Shown: positions 8,264 through 16,226 of the stretch, piece after piece
Numbering within the stretch: position 1 is the stretch's first letter
How the letters are laid out: each line of letters begins with the position of its first letter
Source: Cystobacter ferrugineus
Lineage (GTDB): Bacteria > Myxococcota > Myxococcia > Myxococcales > Myxococcaceae
NCBI RefSeq assembly: GCF_001887355.1
Contig: NZ_MPIN01000016.1
Coordinates: 227,797 to 291,796, forward strand
Reading direction: 5' to 3'
DNA length: 64,000 bases
Made by a program: the position numbers and the translations under genes
The notes under the pieces: model-generated
Seen by the model: the letters and a program-made list of their open reading frames with translations, nothing else
Told to the model about the DNA's origin: nothing
Databases searched by the model: none

Positions 8264-8478
8264 GCCCGCTCTCCCGTCTCGACGAACAGGGAGCGGTAGA
8301 GATAGCCGAGGAAGAATCCCCCCACGAGCCCGGCACACAGGAAGGCGAAGAGGAGGACATCCCCTTCCAGGGGAATCAGTGGCGGGTGCGGAGCGCGTCC
8401 CGCGGCCTCGGCGAACGGGAGCACGACGTGCTCGTCGACACCCGGCCAGCCCGAGGCCTCGGCGAAGAGCGGCTTCAT
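8260..8478 (-). CDS. cbiN: CbiN/PDGLE-like small membrane protein of the cobalt transporter
   Basis: This 72-residue protein sits exactly where cbiN is expected, between cbiM and cbiQ with 4-nt overlaps on both sides. It has one clear membrane helix near the C-terminus (LLFAFLCAGLVGGFFLGYLY). Canonical CbiN has two helices and about 90 residues. The N-terminal stretch ASGWPGVDEHVV resembles a diverged PDGLE motif found in the small subunit or tail of nickel/cobalt importers. I therefore call it a CbiN-position auxiliary subunit, with the family uncertain. A role in loading metal into CbiM is inferred from position. Confidence 0.6.
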   Translation of the reverse strand: MKPLFAEASGWPGVDEHVVLPFAEAAGRAPHPPLIPLEGDVLLFAFLCAGLVGGFFLGYLYRSLFVETGERA

Positions 8479-9287
8479 GGCGTGGCGGGTGCGGCGGGAA
8501 GCGCGTGGAACTTCAGGAGGGCGGGCCGGCGGCGGGAGATGAAGACGACGGCGCCGGCGGTGAAAGCGCCCTCGAGCAACCCGAGCGGAAGCTGGGTGGG
8601 GAGGAAGGAGAGCAGCAGGGTTCCCAGCGTGGAGCCCAGCGGCTGGGCGCCGTGCAACGCCGAGGCCAGCTCGAAGGACGTCATGGCGTAGGTGGCCCAG
8701 TCGGACAACATGCCCGCGGCGAAGGCCGCCACTCCGAGCGAGGCGCGCACCGAGCGCAGTGCGTGGAAGACGCCGTAGCCGACGAAGCCGCCCACCACGC
8801 CCATGGACCAGATGTCGGCGCCCAGGGTGGTGAGCCCTCCGTGGGCGAGGAAGAGCGCTTGCAGCAACAGCGCCACGAACGTCACCAGCACGGTCATCAC
8901 CGGGCCGATGAGCACGGCGGCGAGCCCCGTGCCACACGGGTGCGAGCAGGTGCCGATGATGGGAACCGGCACGGGCATGCAGGAGACGACGAAGACCGCG
9001 GCGGCGAGCATCGCCACGAAGGGCGAGTAGAGCGGGCTTTGCGCCATGCGTTGTCGCAACCGCGTGACGCCCAGCGCGAGCAGCGGCAGCACGGAGAGGG
9101 TCCAGCCCGCGGCCCACCCGAAGGGAAGGAGGCCTTCCGCCAGGTGCATGGCATGCGCGGGATGAGGCAGCAGCAACACGACGAGCGCCGCGAGCCCCGC
9201 GCTGGGGGAGAGGGGTGCTGACTGAAGGCAGGCCTGGAGGCAATGCCGGAGGACGGCACCGCACCCACGCCCGGAGAAACCCGGCAT
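8475..9287 (-). CDS. cbiM: CbiM, substrate-binding membrane component of cobalt ECF transporter
   Basis: The 270-residue product is the metal-specificity component of the cobalt importer. An N-terminal signal-like segment ends PHPAHA, after which the mature protein would start MHLAEGLLP. This matches the invariant Met-His N-terminus of CbiM (usually MHIMEG), which coordinates Co(II). Further conserved parts are VPIIGTCSHPCGTGLAA and about six membrane helices. I chose the ATG at 9287, preceded by GAGCGAGG, because an in-frame ATG at 9392 lies inside the riboswitch. It is the first gene of the riboswitch-controlled operon. Confidence 0.92.
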   Translation of the reverse strand: MPGFSGRGCGAVLRHCLQACLQSAPLSPSAGLAALVVLLLPHPAHAMHLAEGLLPFGWAAGWTLSVLPLLALGVTRLRQRMAQSPLYSPFVAMLAAAVFVVSCMPVPVPIIGTCSHPCGTGLAAVLIGPVMTVLVTFVALLLQALFLAHGGLTTLGADIWSMGVVGGFVGYGVFHALRSVRASLGVAAFAAGMLSDWATYAMTSFELASALHGAQPLGSTLGTLLLSFLPTQLPLGLLEGAFTAGAVVFISRRRPALLKFHALPAAPATP

Positions 9288-9324
9288 GGCAACCTCGCTC
9301 TCAGTCCACGGAGAGATGGGGTCG

Positions 9325-9515
9325 AACAGCCCTGGGTAGGTCTCCTGGCTCGTGGATTCAGAGCGCCTGACGGCGTTCAGCGCCACCTCCACCTTCCCCG
9401 ACGCCGAGGCATCGAGTGGTGACTTCGGAGGTAGCTCCCCACTTACAGTGGCGGGACCGCGCCGGACTCACACCGGCTTCCCTGTTATGCCCGAGATGGC
9501 GGGCACCCCTGGCTA
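9325..9515 (-). promoter_or_regulatory. Cobalamin (AdoCbl-class) riboswitch
   Basis: On the minus strand the leader of cbiM contains the B12 box GCCGGTGTGAGTCCGGCG (near 9464-9481), then GTCCCGCCACTGTAAG and, close to the 3' end, AGCCAGGAGACCTACC (9335-9350), all diagnostic of the cobalamin riboswitch. A 5' P1-side GGTGCCCGCC lies near 9499-9508. The element ends about 40 nt before the cbiM start. B12 binding would be expected to reduce expression of the cobalt uptake and corrin synthesis operon by blocking translation or by termination; I saw no obvious U-tract terminator, so translational control seems more likely. Confidence 0.93.
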
Positions 9516-9536
9516 TGGATTGAATTGTCGGGGGCC

Positions 9537-9565
9537 AAGTACCGGAGGCGGCGCGCCTCTGTCAA
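9537..9565 (-). promoter_or_regulatory. Candidate promoter of the riboswitch operon with palindromic spacer
   Basis: The minus strand has TTGACA at 9565-9560 and, after an 18-nt spacer, TACTTG at 9541-9536, just upstream of the riboswitch. The -35 element is a perfect match and the -10 element is weak. The spacer contains a perfect inverted repeat, GAGGCG-CGC-CGCCTC (9545-9559), which could be a regulator binding site. Transcription would start about 15 nt before the riboswitch. This is pattern matching only. Confidence 0.45.
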
Positions 9566-9581
9566 CGGAATGCGCGCTCTC

Positions 9582-10235
9582 CTACCCCTCGGCACTTCGC
9601 CACCGGTTCTCCCAGATCAGCTCTTCCAGCGTCCGGCGCGAGTCCCAACCTTCCAGTTCCAACATCGGCCGCTCATAGAAGGCATCGACATGGCCCAGGC
9701 ACAGGATGGCGATGGGTTCACTGCCTCGCGGTGCTCCCAACAACTCCGCCAGCCGGGTGGGCTCGAAGAGTGACACCCAGCCCATGCCAATGCCCTCGGC
9801 CCTCGCGGCGAGCCAGAGGTTCTGGATGGCGCAGCTCGCGGAGGCGAGGTCCATGTTCGGCAGGGTGCGTCTGCCAAACACGTAGCGCTCGCGTTGATCC
9901 ATCAGCGCCACGACCCAGAGCTCGGGACATTCCTTGATGCCCTCGACCTTGAGGCGCATGAACTCCTCGCCCCGCGGGCCCAGCGCCTCGGCGGTCCGCG
10001 CGCGCTCCTGCTCGACCAGCTCGGCGATGTCACCGCGCAGCCGCGCATCCGTGATGCGAATGAAACGCCACGGCTGCATGAAGCCGACGCTCGGCCCGAG
10101 GTGCGCCGCGTGGAGCAGCCGCGACATCACCTCCGGCTCGATGGGCTCGGGCCGGAAGTGGCGCATGTCCCGGCGCTCGCTGATCGCACGGTAGACGGCT
10201 TCACGCTCCGCGGGAGAAAAGCGGTGTTTCGTCAT
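9582..10235 (-). CDS. bluB: BluB, 5,6-dimethylbenzimidazole synthase
   Basis: This 217-residue nitroreductase-fold enzyme breaks down FMNH2 with oxygen to form 5,6-dimethylbenzimidazole, the lower ligand of cobalamin. It starts RFSPAEREAVYRAISERRDMR and contains AAHLGPSVGFMQPWRF, matching the BluB-specific SVGxMQPW region, and GIGMGWVSLFEP near the C-terminus. The ATG at 10235 gives normal family length; an upstream extension is not BluB-like. The gene follows cobC by 55 nt on the same strand and lies upstream of the riboswitch, so it is likely transcribed separately from the main cbi operon. Confidence 0.93.
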   Translation of the reverse strand: MTKHRFSPAEREAVYRAISERRDMRHFRPEPIEPEVMSRLLHAAHLGPSVGFMQPWRFIRITDARLRGDIAELVEQERARTAEALGPRGEEFMRLKVEGIKECPELWVVALMDQRERYVFGRRTLPNMDLASASCAIQNLWLAARAEGIGMGWVSLFEPTRLAELLGAPRGSEPIAILCLGHVDAFYERPMLELEGWDSRRTLEELIWENRWRSAEG

Positions 10236-10290
10236 GGATCTCGAGCCCCTGGCAAGCCCTCGCTCGGGGGGCTCCATACCACCGCTCGGA

Positions 10291-10914
10291 TCAGCCGAAC
10301 GTCATGTTCATCAACTTCACGACGGGCTCCTCCCCGTGGAAGTCGATGATGTTCACCGCCGAGTACCCCTGCTCCAGCCGGAACAGGTGGGCATCCGGCA
10401 GGCCCAGCGCCTCGGCCAGTAGCGTCCGGTTCACGCCACCGTGCGAGACCAGCACGAAGGTCTCACCCACGTGCCGCGTGCGCAGCGCCCGGCCCGCCGA
10501 CAGCACCCGCTCGCGCATCTCCGGGTAGCTCTCTCCTTCCGGGAAGCGCACCCGCGTGGGATGCGCCATCCACTCCACGAACACCTCGGGGTAGCGCTTC
10601 TCCACCTCCTCATAGGTGAGGCCCTCGAGCAGACCGAAGTCGAGTTCCTGGAACGCCGCCTCCGTGTCCAGCTCCATCCCCTTGAGCTGCACCAGCGGGG
10701 CCGCGCTCTCCACCGCGCGCCGGAGCGGGCTCGCGTAGACGCGTGACAGGGGGGCCTCTGCCAGGAACCGCGCGGCGTGCTCGGCCTGCAACCGGCCCGA
10801 GGAGGACAGCCCCACGTCCAGCCGCCCGTAGCACCGGCCTCGCGCCTCCGCTACTGGCTGCCCGTGCCGCACCAGCACCATGCGCGTCACGCCCTTCGCG
10901 AGTCGCCAGTCCAT
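10291..10914 (-). CDS. cobC: CobC-like alpha-ribazole phosphatase (histidine phosphatase family)
   Basis: This 207-residue protein belongs to the phosphoglycerate mutase-like histidine phosphatases. The catalytic motif is VLVRHGQPV near residue 15, with a second arginine in YASPLRRAVESA and the acidic and second histidine motifs ELDFGLLEGLTYEEV and VSHGGVNRTLL. In this setting it most likely removes the phosphate from alpha-ribazole 5'-phosphate or adenosylcobalamin phosphate in nucleotide-loop assembly. The ATG at 10914 with an AAGG upstream is preferred over a long non-homologous extension. The family is certain; the substrate is inferred from bluB next door. Confidence 0.8.
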   Translation of the reverse strand: MDWRLAKGVTRMVLVRHGQPVAEARGRCYGRLDVGLSSSGRLQAEHAARFLAEAPLSRVYASPLRRAVESAAPLVQLKGMELDTEAAFQELDFGLLEGLTYEEVEKRYPEVFVEWMAHPTRVRFPEGESYPEMRERVLSAGRALRTRHVGETFVLVSHGGVNRTLLAEALGLPDAHLFRLEQGYSAVNIIDFHGEEPVVKLMNMTFG

Positions 10915-11000
10915 TGCCTTACCCCTCCACCCGGGCCACACCACGTTCGCACCCACGCGCGATGCCGTCATCCTCGACGTGCAGCGGGGGCCCGGAAACA

Positions 11001-11038
11001 CGAACGCCCGGAAGCCCCACAGGGGGCCACCGGGCGGC
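11001..11038 (-). terminator. Possible intrinsic terminator after the alanine-rich protein gene
   Basis: Between this gene's stop at 11067 and cobC there is a stem with outer arms CGCCCGG/CCGGGCG and inner arms GCCCC/GGGGC. On the minus strand it is followed by TTCGTGTTT, a poor U-tract. The stem is strong, but termination is only a possibility. Confidence 0.4.
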
Positions 11039-11066
11039 TTCGTCTTCAACGGGAAGCAGTCCAACC

Positions 11067-11960
11067 TCACGCCTTGGGCGTCTCCTGCGGCTTCGGCTCC
11101 ACCGGCTTCGCGGGCGACACGAGCGAATCCAGCCGGCTCGTCAGCCGATCCAGCTCGCGGTTGATCGCGCTCACCTGGGACTGGCTCGCCACCCCGCCCA
11201 CCACCTGGATCATCTGGCTGCGCAGCCCGGTCAGGCGCTGACGCACCTCACCGCCCACCCAGCTCGCCTGCTTCTCCAGCTTCTGCACGGTGGGGTTGGC
11301 GCGCAGATCGTTCACGTTCAGCATCCCCAGCACCTCGCGGCGCGACTCCCGGCCGATCGTCGCCAGCGTATGCAGCGCCTTCTGGGCATCCGCCTCGATC
11401 TGCCCGAGCTGCTTCTGGGCCTGCTCCAGGCGCACCTTCACGAAGGTCGCCACCTGGCCCGCGGCCTCGGTCACCGCCGTCTCCGCCTTGGCCGCCTCGG
11501 CCTTGGCCGCCTCGGCCGCCTTGCCCGCGACCGCCTCCGCCTTGCCCGCCGCCTCGGCCACCGTCTCGGCCGCCTTCTGCGCCACGGCCTCCACCTTCTC
11601 CGCCGCCTTCTGCGCCACGGCCTCCACCTTCTCCGCCGCCATCTGCGTCACGGCCTCCGCCTTCTCGATGGCCTTCTGCGCCGCGGCCTCCACCCGGCCC
11701 GAGGCCGCCTGCGCCGCGTTCTCCGCCTTCGCCGCGGCCGTCTGCGCCGCGCTCTCCGCCACCTCGGCCGCCGTCTGCGTCGCGGCCTCCGCCGCCACGG
11801 CGACCTCACTCACCGTCTGGGCCGCCTCACTCGCCGTCTCGGCCACCGTCTGCGCCGCGGCCTCCACCTTCTCTTCCCCGGCCTTCACTGCCTGTGCGGA
11901 CTCGTCCGCCTGGTGGGAGTTCGACTGATGGGATTTCGAGTGCTTGTGGTGCTTCGCCAT
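11067..11960 (-). CDS. Alanine/glutamate/lysine-rich repeat protein (LEA- or phasin-like)
   Basis: The 297-residue product has no catalytic motif I recognise. After a His/Ser/Lys-rich head (MAKHHKHSKSHQSNSHQ), residues about 25-190 are a long Ala/Glu/Lys helix with 11-residue periodicity, for example AEKVEAVAQKA repeated. The remaining C-terminal part (VNDLRANPTVQKLEKQASW; VSAINRELDRLTSRLDSL) looks like a separate coiled coil. Such 11-mers occur in late embryogenesis abundant (LEA) stress proteins and in some phasin or envelope-associated proteins. The ATG at 11960 has a strong GGAGG upstream. No signal peptide is present, so it is probably cytoplasmic. Function is unknown. Confidence 0.7.
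   Translation of the reverse strand: MAKHHKHSKSHQSNSHQADESAQAVKAGEEKVEAAAQTVAETASEAAQTVSEVAVAAEAATQTAAEVAESAAQTAAAKAENAAQAASGRVEAAAQKAIEKAEAVTQMAAEKVEAVAQKAAEKVEAVAQKAAETVAEAAGKAEAVAGKAAEAAKAEAAKAETAVTEAAGQVATFVKVRLEQAQKQLGQIEADAQKALHTLATIGRESRREVLGMLNVNDLRANPTVQKLEKQASWVGGEVRQRLTGLRSQMIQVVGGVASQSQVSAINRELDRLTSRLDSLVSPAKPVEPKPQETPKA
11570..11645 (-). repeat. 33-bp tandem repeat encoding 11-residue units
   Basis: Two near-identical 33-bp units encode AEKVEAVAQKA in tandem within the alanine-rich gene, flanked by degenerate copies. The high nucleotide identity suggests recent duplication or slippage. Confidence 0.75.
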
Positions 11961-12125
11961 GTGTTTGAAACCTCCGCGGGGGTAAGTTCCCCAAGAGCTA
12001 ACGCGTCGCGTCAGGTCAGTCAACCCCCATGACGCGGCAAGACGAAAATCAGGTGGGTTCCGACTCCGGCCGGTCGGCGTGCTAGCTCTGGTGCCTCCTC
12101 TCCCACCCCTCCGGAGACCCCATCC

Positions 12126-14345
12126 ATGCGTCAGCTCTTCCTCACCGGCGCGGGCATCCTGGTGCTCGCCTCCGCCGCCTGCAAGACGACATCCCACGAG
12201 GGGCGTGGGGCCGCACCCACCGTCCCCGCAACCCCCCCATCGACCGCCATGTCTCCTTCCCCGGAAACGACGTCGTCCCAGACGAACCCGCTGTTGGATC
12301 ACTGGTCCGGCCCCTATGGAGGCGTGCCGGCCTTCGATCGCATCCGCATCGAGCACTTCCGGCCCGCGCTCGAGACCTCGATGAACGAGTACCGCCGGGA
12401 GATCTCCGACCTGGCGAACGATCCGGCGGCGCCGACCTTCGAGAACACGATCGCCGCGTTCGAGCGGCTCGGGCAGCGCTTCGAGGAGGTGAGCACGCTC
12501 TATGGTATCTGGAGCTCGTCGCTCAATGGGCCGGAGTTCCAGCGCATCGAGCGGGAGATGGCGCCCCGGCTCGCGGCCCTCTCCGACGAGGTCATCCAGA
12601 ACGAGCGGCTGTTCCAGCGCATCGCGGCCATCTACGAGTCGCCCGACAAGGCGAAGCTGACGCCCGAGCAGCAGCGCCTGGTGTGGCACCACTACACGCG
12701 CTTCGTGCGCTCGGGGGCCCGGCTCGACGCGGAGAAGAAGAAGCGGCTGTCGGAGCTCAACCAGCGCCTCGCGTCGCTCTACACGAACTTCGGGCAGAAC
12801 GTGCTGGCCGACGAGGAGGGCTACGCCGTGGTGCTCGAGTCGGAGGCCGATCTCGACGGCCTGCCCGACTCGGTGCGCGCGGGCGCGGCGGCGGCGGCCG
12901 CGGCGCGGGGGCTCGCGGGCAAGTGGGCCATCACCAACACGCGCTCGTCCATGGAGCCCTTCCTGACGTACTCGCGCCGAAGGGATCTGCGCGAGAAGGT
13001 CTGGCGCAACTACGTCAACCGGGGCGACAACGGGGACACGCACGACAACAACGCGATCATCTCCGAGATCCTCCAGTTGCGCGCCGAGCGGGCCCAGCTC
13101 CTGGGCTACGCCACGCATGCCCACTGGCGGTTGGAGAACACCATGGCCCGCACGCCCGAGCGCGCCATGTCGCTGATGGAGGCCGTCTGGAAGCCCGCCG
13201 TCGCGCGCGTGCGCCAGGAGGTCGCCGACATGCAGGCGCTCGCCACGAAGGAGGGTGACAAGATCACCATCGAGCCCTGGGACTACCGCTACTACGCCGA
13301 GAAGGTCCGCAAGGCGAAGTACGACCTGGACCAGAACGAGGTGAAGCCCTACCTCCAGTTGGAGAAGCTGCGCGAGGCGATGTTCTGGGTGGCCGGGGAG
13401 CTGTTCGGCTTCACCTTCACCCAGGTGAACGACGTGCCCGTGTACCACCCGGACGTGCGCGTCTGGGAGGTGAAGGACAAGGCCCAGGGCAAGCACGTGG
13501 GCCTGTGGTACTTCGATCCCTATGCCCGGCCGGGAAAGCGCTCCGGGGCGTGGATGAACGCCTATCGCTCGCAGGAGCGCTTCCGGGGGGAGATCACCAC
13601 CATCGTCTCCAACAACGCCAACTTCGTGAAGGGCCAGCCGGGCGAGCCCGTCCTCATCAGCTGGAGCGACGCGGAGACGCTGTTCCACGAGTTCGGCCAC
13701 GCGCTGCACGGGCTGAGCTCCGACGTGAACTACCCCTCGCTGTCGGGCACCGCCGTGGTGCGCGACTACGTGGAGTTCCCCTCGCAGCTGCTCGAGCACT
13801 GGCTGGACACGCCCGAGGTGCTCAACACCTACGCCCTGCACAACCAGACGGCAAAGCCCATTCCCTCCGAGCTCGTCGCGAAGATCGCCAAGGCGGCCAC
13901 CTTCAACCAGGGCTTCGCCACGGTGGAGTACCTGTCGAGCGCGCTCGTGGACATGAAGCTGCACCTGGCGGGCACGAAGAAGATCGATCCGGACGCGTTC
14001 GAGCGCGACACGCTCCAGGGGCTCGGGATGCCCAAGGAGATCGTCATGCGCCACCGCACGCCCCAGTTCGGCCACGTCTTCGCGGGCGACGGCTACTCGG
14101 CGGGCTACTACAGCTACCTCTGGTCGGACACGCTCACCGCCGATGCCTTCGAGGCCTTCACCGAGGCCAAGGGCCCCTATGATCGGGACGTGGCCAGCCG
14201 GCTGAAGAAGCACGTCTTCTCGGTGGGCAACACGGTGGACCCGGCCGAGGGCTACCGCTCCTTCCGCGGCAAGGACGCGGGCATCGACGCGCTGATGCGC
14301 AAGCGCGGCTTCCCCCTGCCGGGAGCACCGAAGAAGAAGAACTGA
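12126..14345 (+). CDS. M3-family metallopeptidase lipoprotein (oligopeptidase A / Dcp-like)
   Basis: This 739-residue zinc peptidase has HEFGH at residues 521-525 and the third zinc ligand in DYVEFPSQ (E550), which places it in family M3 (PrlC/Dcp/thimet oligopeptidase). The N-terminus has a lipoprotein signal with a lipobox-like LASAAC, so it is probably anchored in the envelope, unlike the cytoplasmic E. coli enzymes. A Ser/Pro/Thr linker follows to about residue 60. The C-terminal GYSAGYYSYLWSDTLTADAF is the conserved substrate-binding loop of the family. The likely role is trimming of peptides in the periplasm or at the surface. Confidence 0.9.
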   Translation: MRQLFLTGAGILVLASAACKTTSHEGRGAAPTVPATPPSTAMSPSPETTSSQTNPLLDHWSGPYGGVPAFDRIRIEHFRPALETSMNEYRREISDLANDPAAPTFENTIAAFERLGQRFEEVSTLYGIWSSSLNGPEFQRIEREMAPRLAALSDEVIQNERLFQRIAAIYESPDKAKLTPEQQRLVWHHYTRFVRSGARLDAEKKKRLSELNQRLASLYTNFGQNVLADEEGYAVVLESEADLDGLPDSVRAGAAAAAAARGLAGKWAITNTRSSMEPFLTYSRRRDLREKVWRNYVNRGDNGDTHDNNAIISEILQLRAERAQLLGYATHAHWRLENTMARTPERAMSLMEAVWKPAVARVRQEVADMQALATKEGDKITIEPWDYRYYAEKVRKAKYDLDQNEVKPYLQLEKLREAMFWVAGELFGFTFTQVNDVPVYHPDVRVWEVKDKAQGKHVGLWYFDPYARPGKRSGAWMNAYRSQERFRGEITTIVSNNANFVKGQPGEPVLISWSDAETLFHEFGHALHGLSSDVNYPSLSGTAVVRDYVEFPSQLLEHWLDTPEVLNTYALHNQTAKPIPSELVAKIAKAATFNQGFATVEYLSSALVDMKLHLAGTKKIDPDAFERDTLQGLGMPKEIVMRHRTPQFGHVFAGDGYSAGYYSYLWSDTLTADAFEAFTEAKGPYDRDVASRLKKHVFSVGNTVDPAEGYRSFRGKDAGIDALMRKRGFPLPGAPKKKN

Positions 14346-14363
14346 GGCTCGCTCCTCCCCCGC

Positions 14364-16226
14364 ATGCTGCGCCGGCTCCTCCCCACCCTCGCCGCCCTCG
14401 TCTGTGGCTTGCTGGCCCTCTTCTGGGGGCTGGTGAGCCTGCAGCGAATCTTCTCCCAGGAGCGGGAGGACGCCCGGGCCCAGCTACGCACCAGCCGCGA
14501 GGCCCTCGAGGAATACGCCACCCAGGGCCTGCGCCACCGGCTCGCCCAGCGATTGCAGGGCGAGTGGGACGCCCTGTTGGCCGCCGGGGGAAATCCCCTC
14601 CTCCCCGGCGAGGGCTTCTATCTGCGCTTCCGCGGCCAGCAGATCCTTCCCCGTGCCCCCCGCTTCGCCCCCGGCACGGACACCCCCGCCCGGAAGCACT
14701 ACCGCGCGCTCGTCCACGCGCTCACGGGCTCGGGCCCCATGCCCGAGCCCTGGCGCGAACGGCTCTCACGGCAGCGGGACGTGGAGGCGGCGCTCGACCG
14801 GAACCAGGCCTCGCGGGCCGACGCACTCGTCGAGGAGCTGTTGCTCCATCATGTGAAGAACCCGCTCCCCCTCGAGCAGGAGCTGCCCTTCGTGCTGCTG
14901 CTCCTGGAGCGGCTCCAACGGGGATCAGCCACTCCCCCCTTGGTCCGCTATCTCCTGCGCGATGGGCTCCCCCTGGACATCGATCTCAGGCAACGCTCCC
15001 TGCAGCAGGATCTGCTGCTCAGTCGCGAGCTCTTCACCGCGCCCGACTTCGCCTTCCTGCTCGTGCGCACCGTGAAGGTGAGCCACGCCCTCGACGAGCC
15101 CTTCGAGGACTTCCTGTCCCGTGGGCGCGAGGCCGGCACGGGCGACATCTTCATCCCCGAGGGACTCACCGGCCCCACGCTCCTCGGCCAGCGCTGGTAC
15201 GTGGCGCCCGCCCTCCTGAACAAGTCGCGCGACGAGCCGCCCGAGCCGGGCGTGGCCGGCATCGCCGTGGAGCTCGATCCGCTCCTCGCCGAGCTGACCG
15301 CGGAGATGCGCGCGCGGGGCCACTTCGGCCCGGAGGGACGCGTCCAGCTCCCGAGCGCCTCGGACTGGGTGCTGCCCCTGGACACCCTGCGGCTGGAGGT
15401 GTCCGTGCCCCAGTGGCGCGCGGCCGAGGAAGCCATCGAGCAACGCCATGGACTCAAGACACTGCTGGTGGCCACCTGCGGCTCGCTCGCGGTGGCCATC
15501 GGGGTGCTCGCCGTGGTGGCCCAGCGCGGGCGCTACCGCTACGTGGAGCTCAAGAACGACTTCGTGGCCACCGTCTCCCATGAGCTGCGCACGCCCCTGG
15601 CCTCCATCCGCCTGATGGCCGAGACGCTCGAGCGCAAGCTGTCCCAGGCCCCGCCCGACACGCGCGCCTACCCCGAGCGCATCCTCCAGGCCGCCGACGG
15701 CCTGAGCTTCCTCGTGGAGAACATCCTGTCGTTCAACCGCATCGACAAGGGGCGCTGGCGGCCCCGGCCCTCGCCCGTGAAGCTGGAGGAGCTCGTCGGC
15801 ATGCTGCGCGCGGACCTGCGCGACTCCGTCACCGTCCCCGTCCGGCTCACCTCGGATGTGGGCGAGGCCCAGATCGAGGCCGACCCCCCGCTCATCCGCC
15901 TGCTCCTGGCCAACCTCGCGCGCAACGCCTGCGCCTACAACCGCCGCTCCCCGGTGGAGCTGTCCCTGCGCGCCTATCCTTCCGGACACAATGGCTGCGT
16001 GGTGATGTTCTCCGACAATGGCATCGGCATCCCCCCGAGCGAGTGGGAGAACGTCTTCCGCGACTTCCATCGGTTGGATTCCAACGGTCCCGAGGTGCAC
16101 GGCAGTGGCCTCGGGCTCGCGCTGTGCCGCAAGATCATGACCCTGCACGGAGGCCGCATCTCCGTGGAGAACTCCAGCCCCGAGGGCACGACGTTCTGTC
16201 TGCTCTTCCCCGAATCCCGAACATGA
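14364..16226 (+). CDS. Membrane sensor histidine kinase
   Basis: This 620-residue kinase has an N-terminal membrane helix (residues about 4-28), a long periplasmic region of about 330 residues without a fold I recognise, and a second helix near residues 365-385 (LLVATCGSLAVAIGVLAVV). The cytoplasmic part has the phosphoacceptor H406 in VSHELRTPLASIRL, the N-box LLANLARNACAYN and the G-boxes FSDNGIGIPPSE and GSGLGLALCRKI. Its stop overlaps the start of the response regulator (ATGA), so they are a cognate pair. The signal sensed is unknown. Confidence 0.92.
   Translation: MLRRLLPTLAALVCGLLALFWGLVSLQRIFSQEREDARAQLRTSREALEEYATQGLRHRLAQRLQGEWDALLAAGGNPLLPGEGFYLRFRGQQILPRAPRFAPGTDTPARKHYRALVHALTGSGPMPEPWRERLSRQRDVEAALDRNQASRADALVEELLLHHVKNPLPLEQELPFVLLLLERLQRGSATPPLVRYLLRDGLPLDIDLRQRSLQQDLLLSRELFTAPDFAFLLVRTVKVSHALDEPFEDFLSRGREAGTGDIFIPEGLTGPTLLGQRWYVAPALLNKSRDEPPEPGVAGIAVELDPLLAELTAEMRARGHFGPEGRVQLPSASDWVLPLDTLRLEVSVPQWRAAEEAIEQRHGLKTLLVATCGSLAVAIGVLAVVAQRGRYRYVELKNDFVATVSHELRTPLASIRLMAETLERKLSQAPPDTRAYPERILQAADGLSFLVENILSFNRIDKGRWRPRPSPVKLEELVGMLRADLRDSVTVPVRLTSDVGEAQIEADPPLIRLLLANLARNACAYNRRSPVELSLRAYPSGHNGCVVMFSDNGIGIPPSEWENVFRDFHRLDSNGPEVHGSGLGLALCRKIMTLHGGRISVENSSPEGTTFCLLFPESRT

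Noticed and set aside
9288..9392. Longer CbiM starting at an ATG at 9392
   Set aside because: That start lies inside the conserved riboswitch, has no family similarity, and would place a non-signal segment before the signal peptide.
11067..14213. Very long minus-strand frame antisense to the M3 peptidase
   Set aside because: Only its last 297 residues have a good ribosome site and sensible composition; the rest is a high-GC shadow of the peptidase gene.
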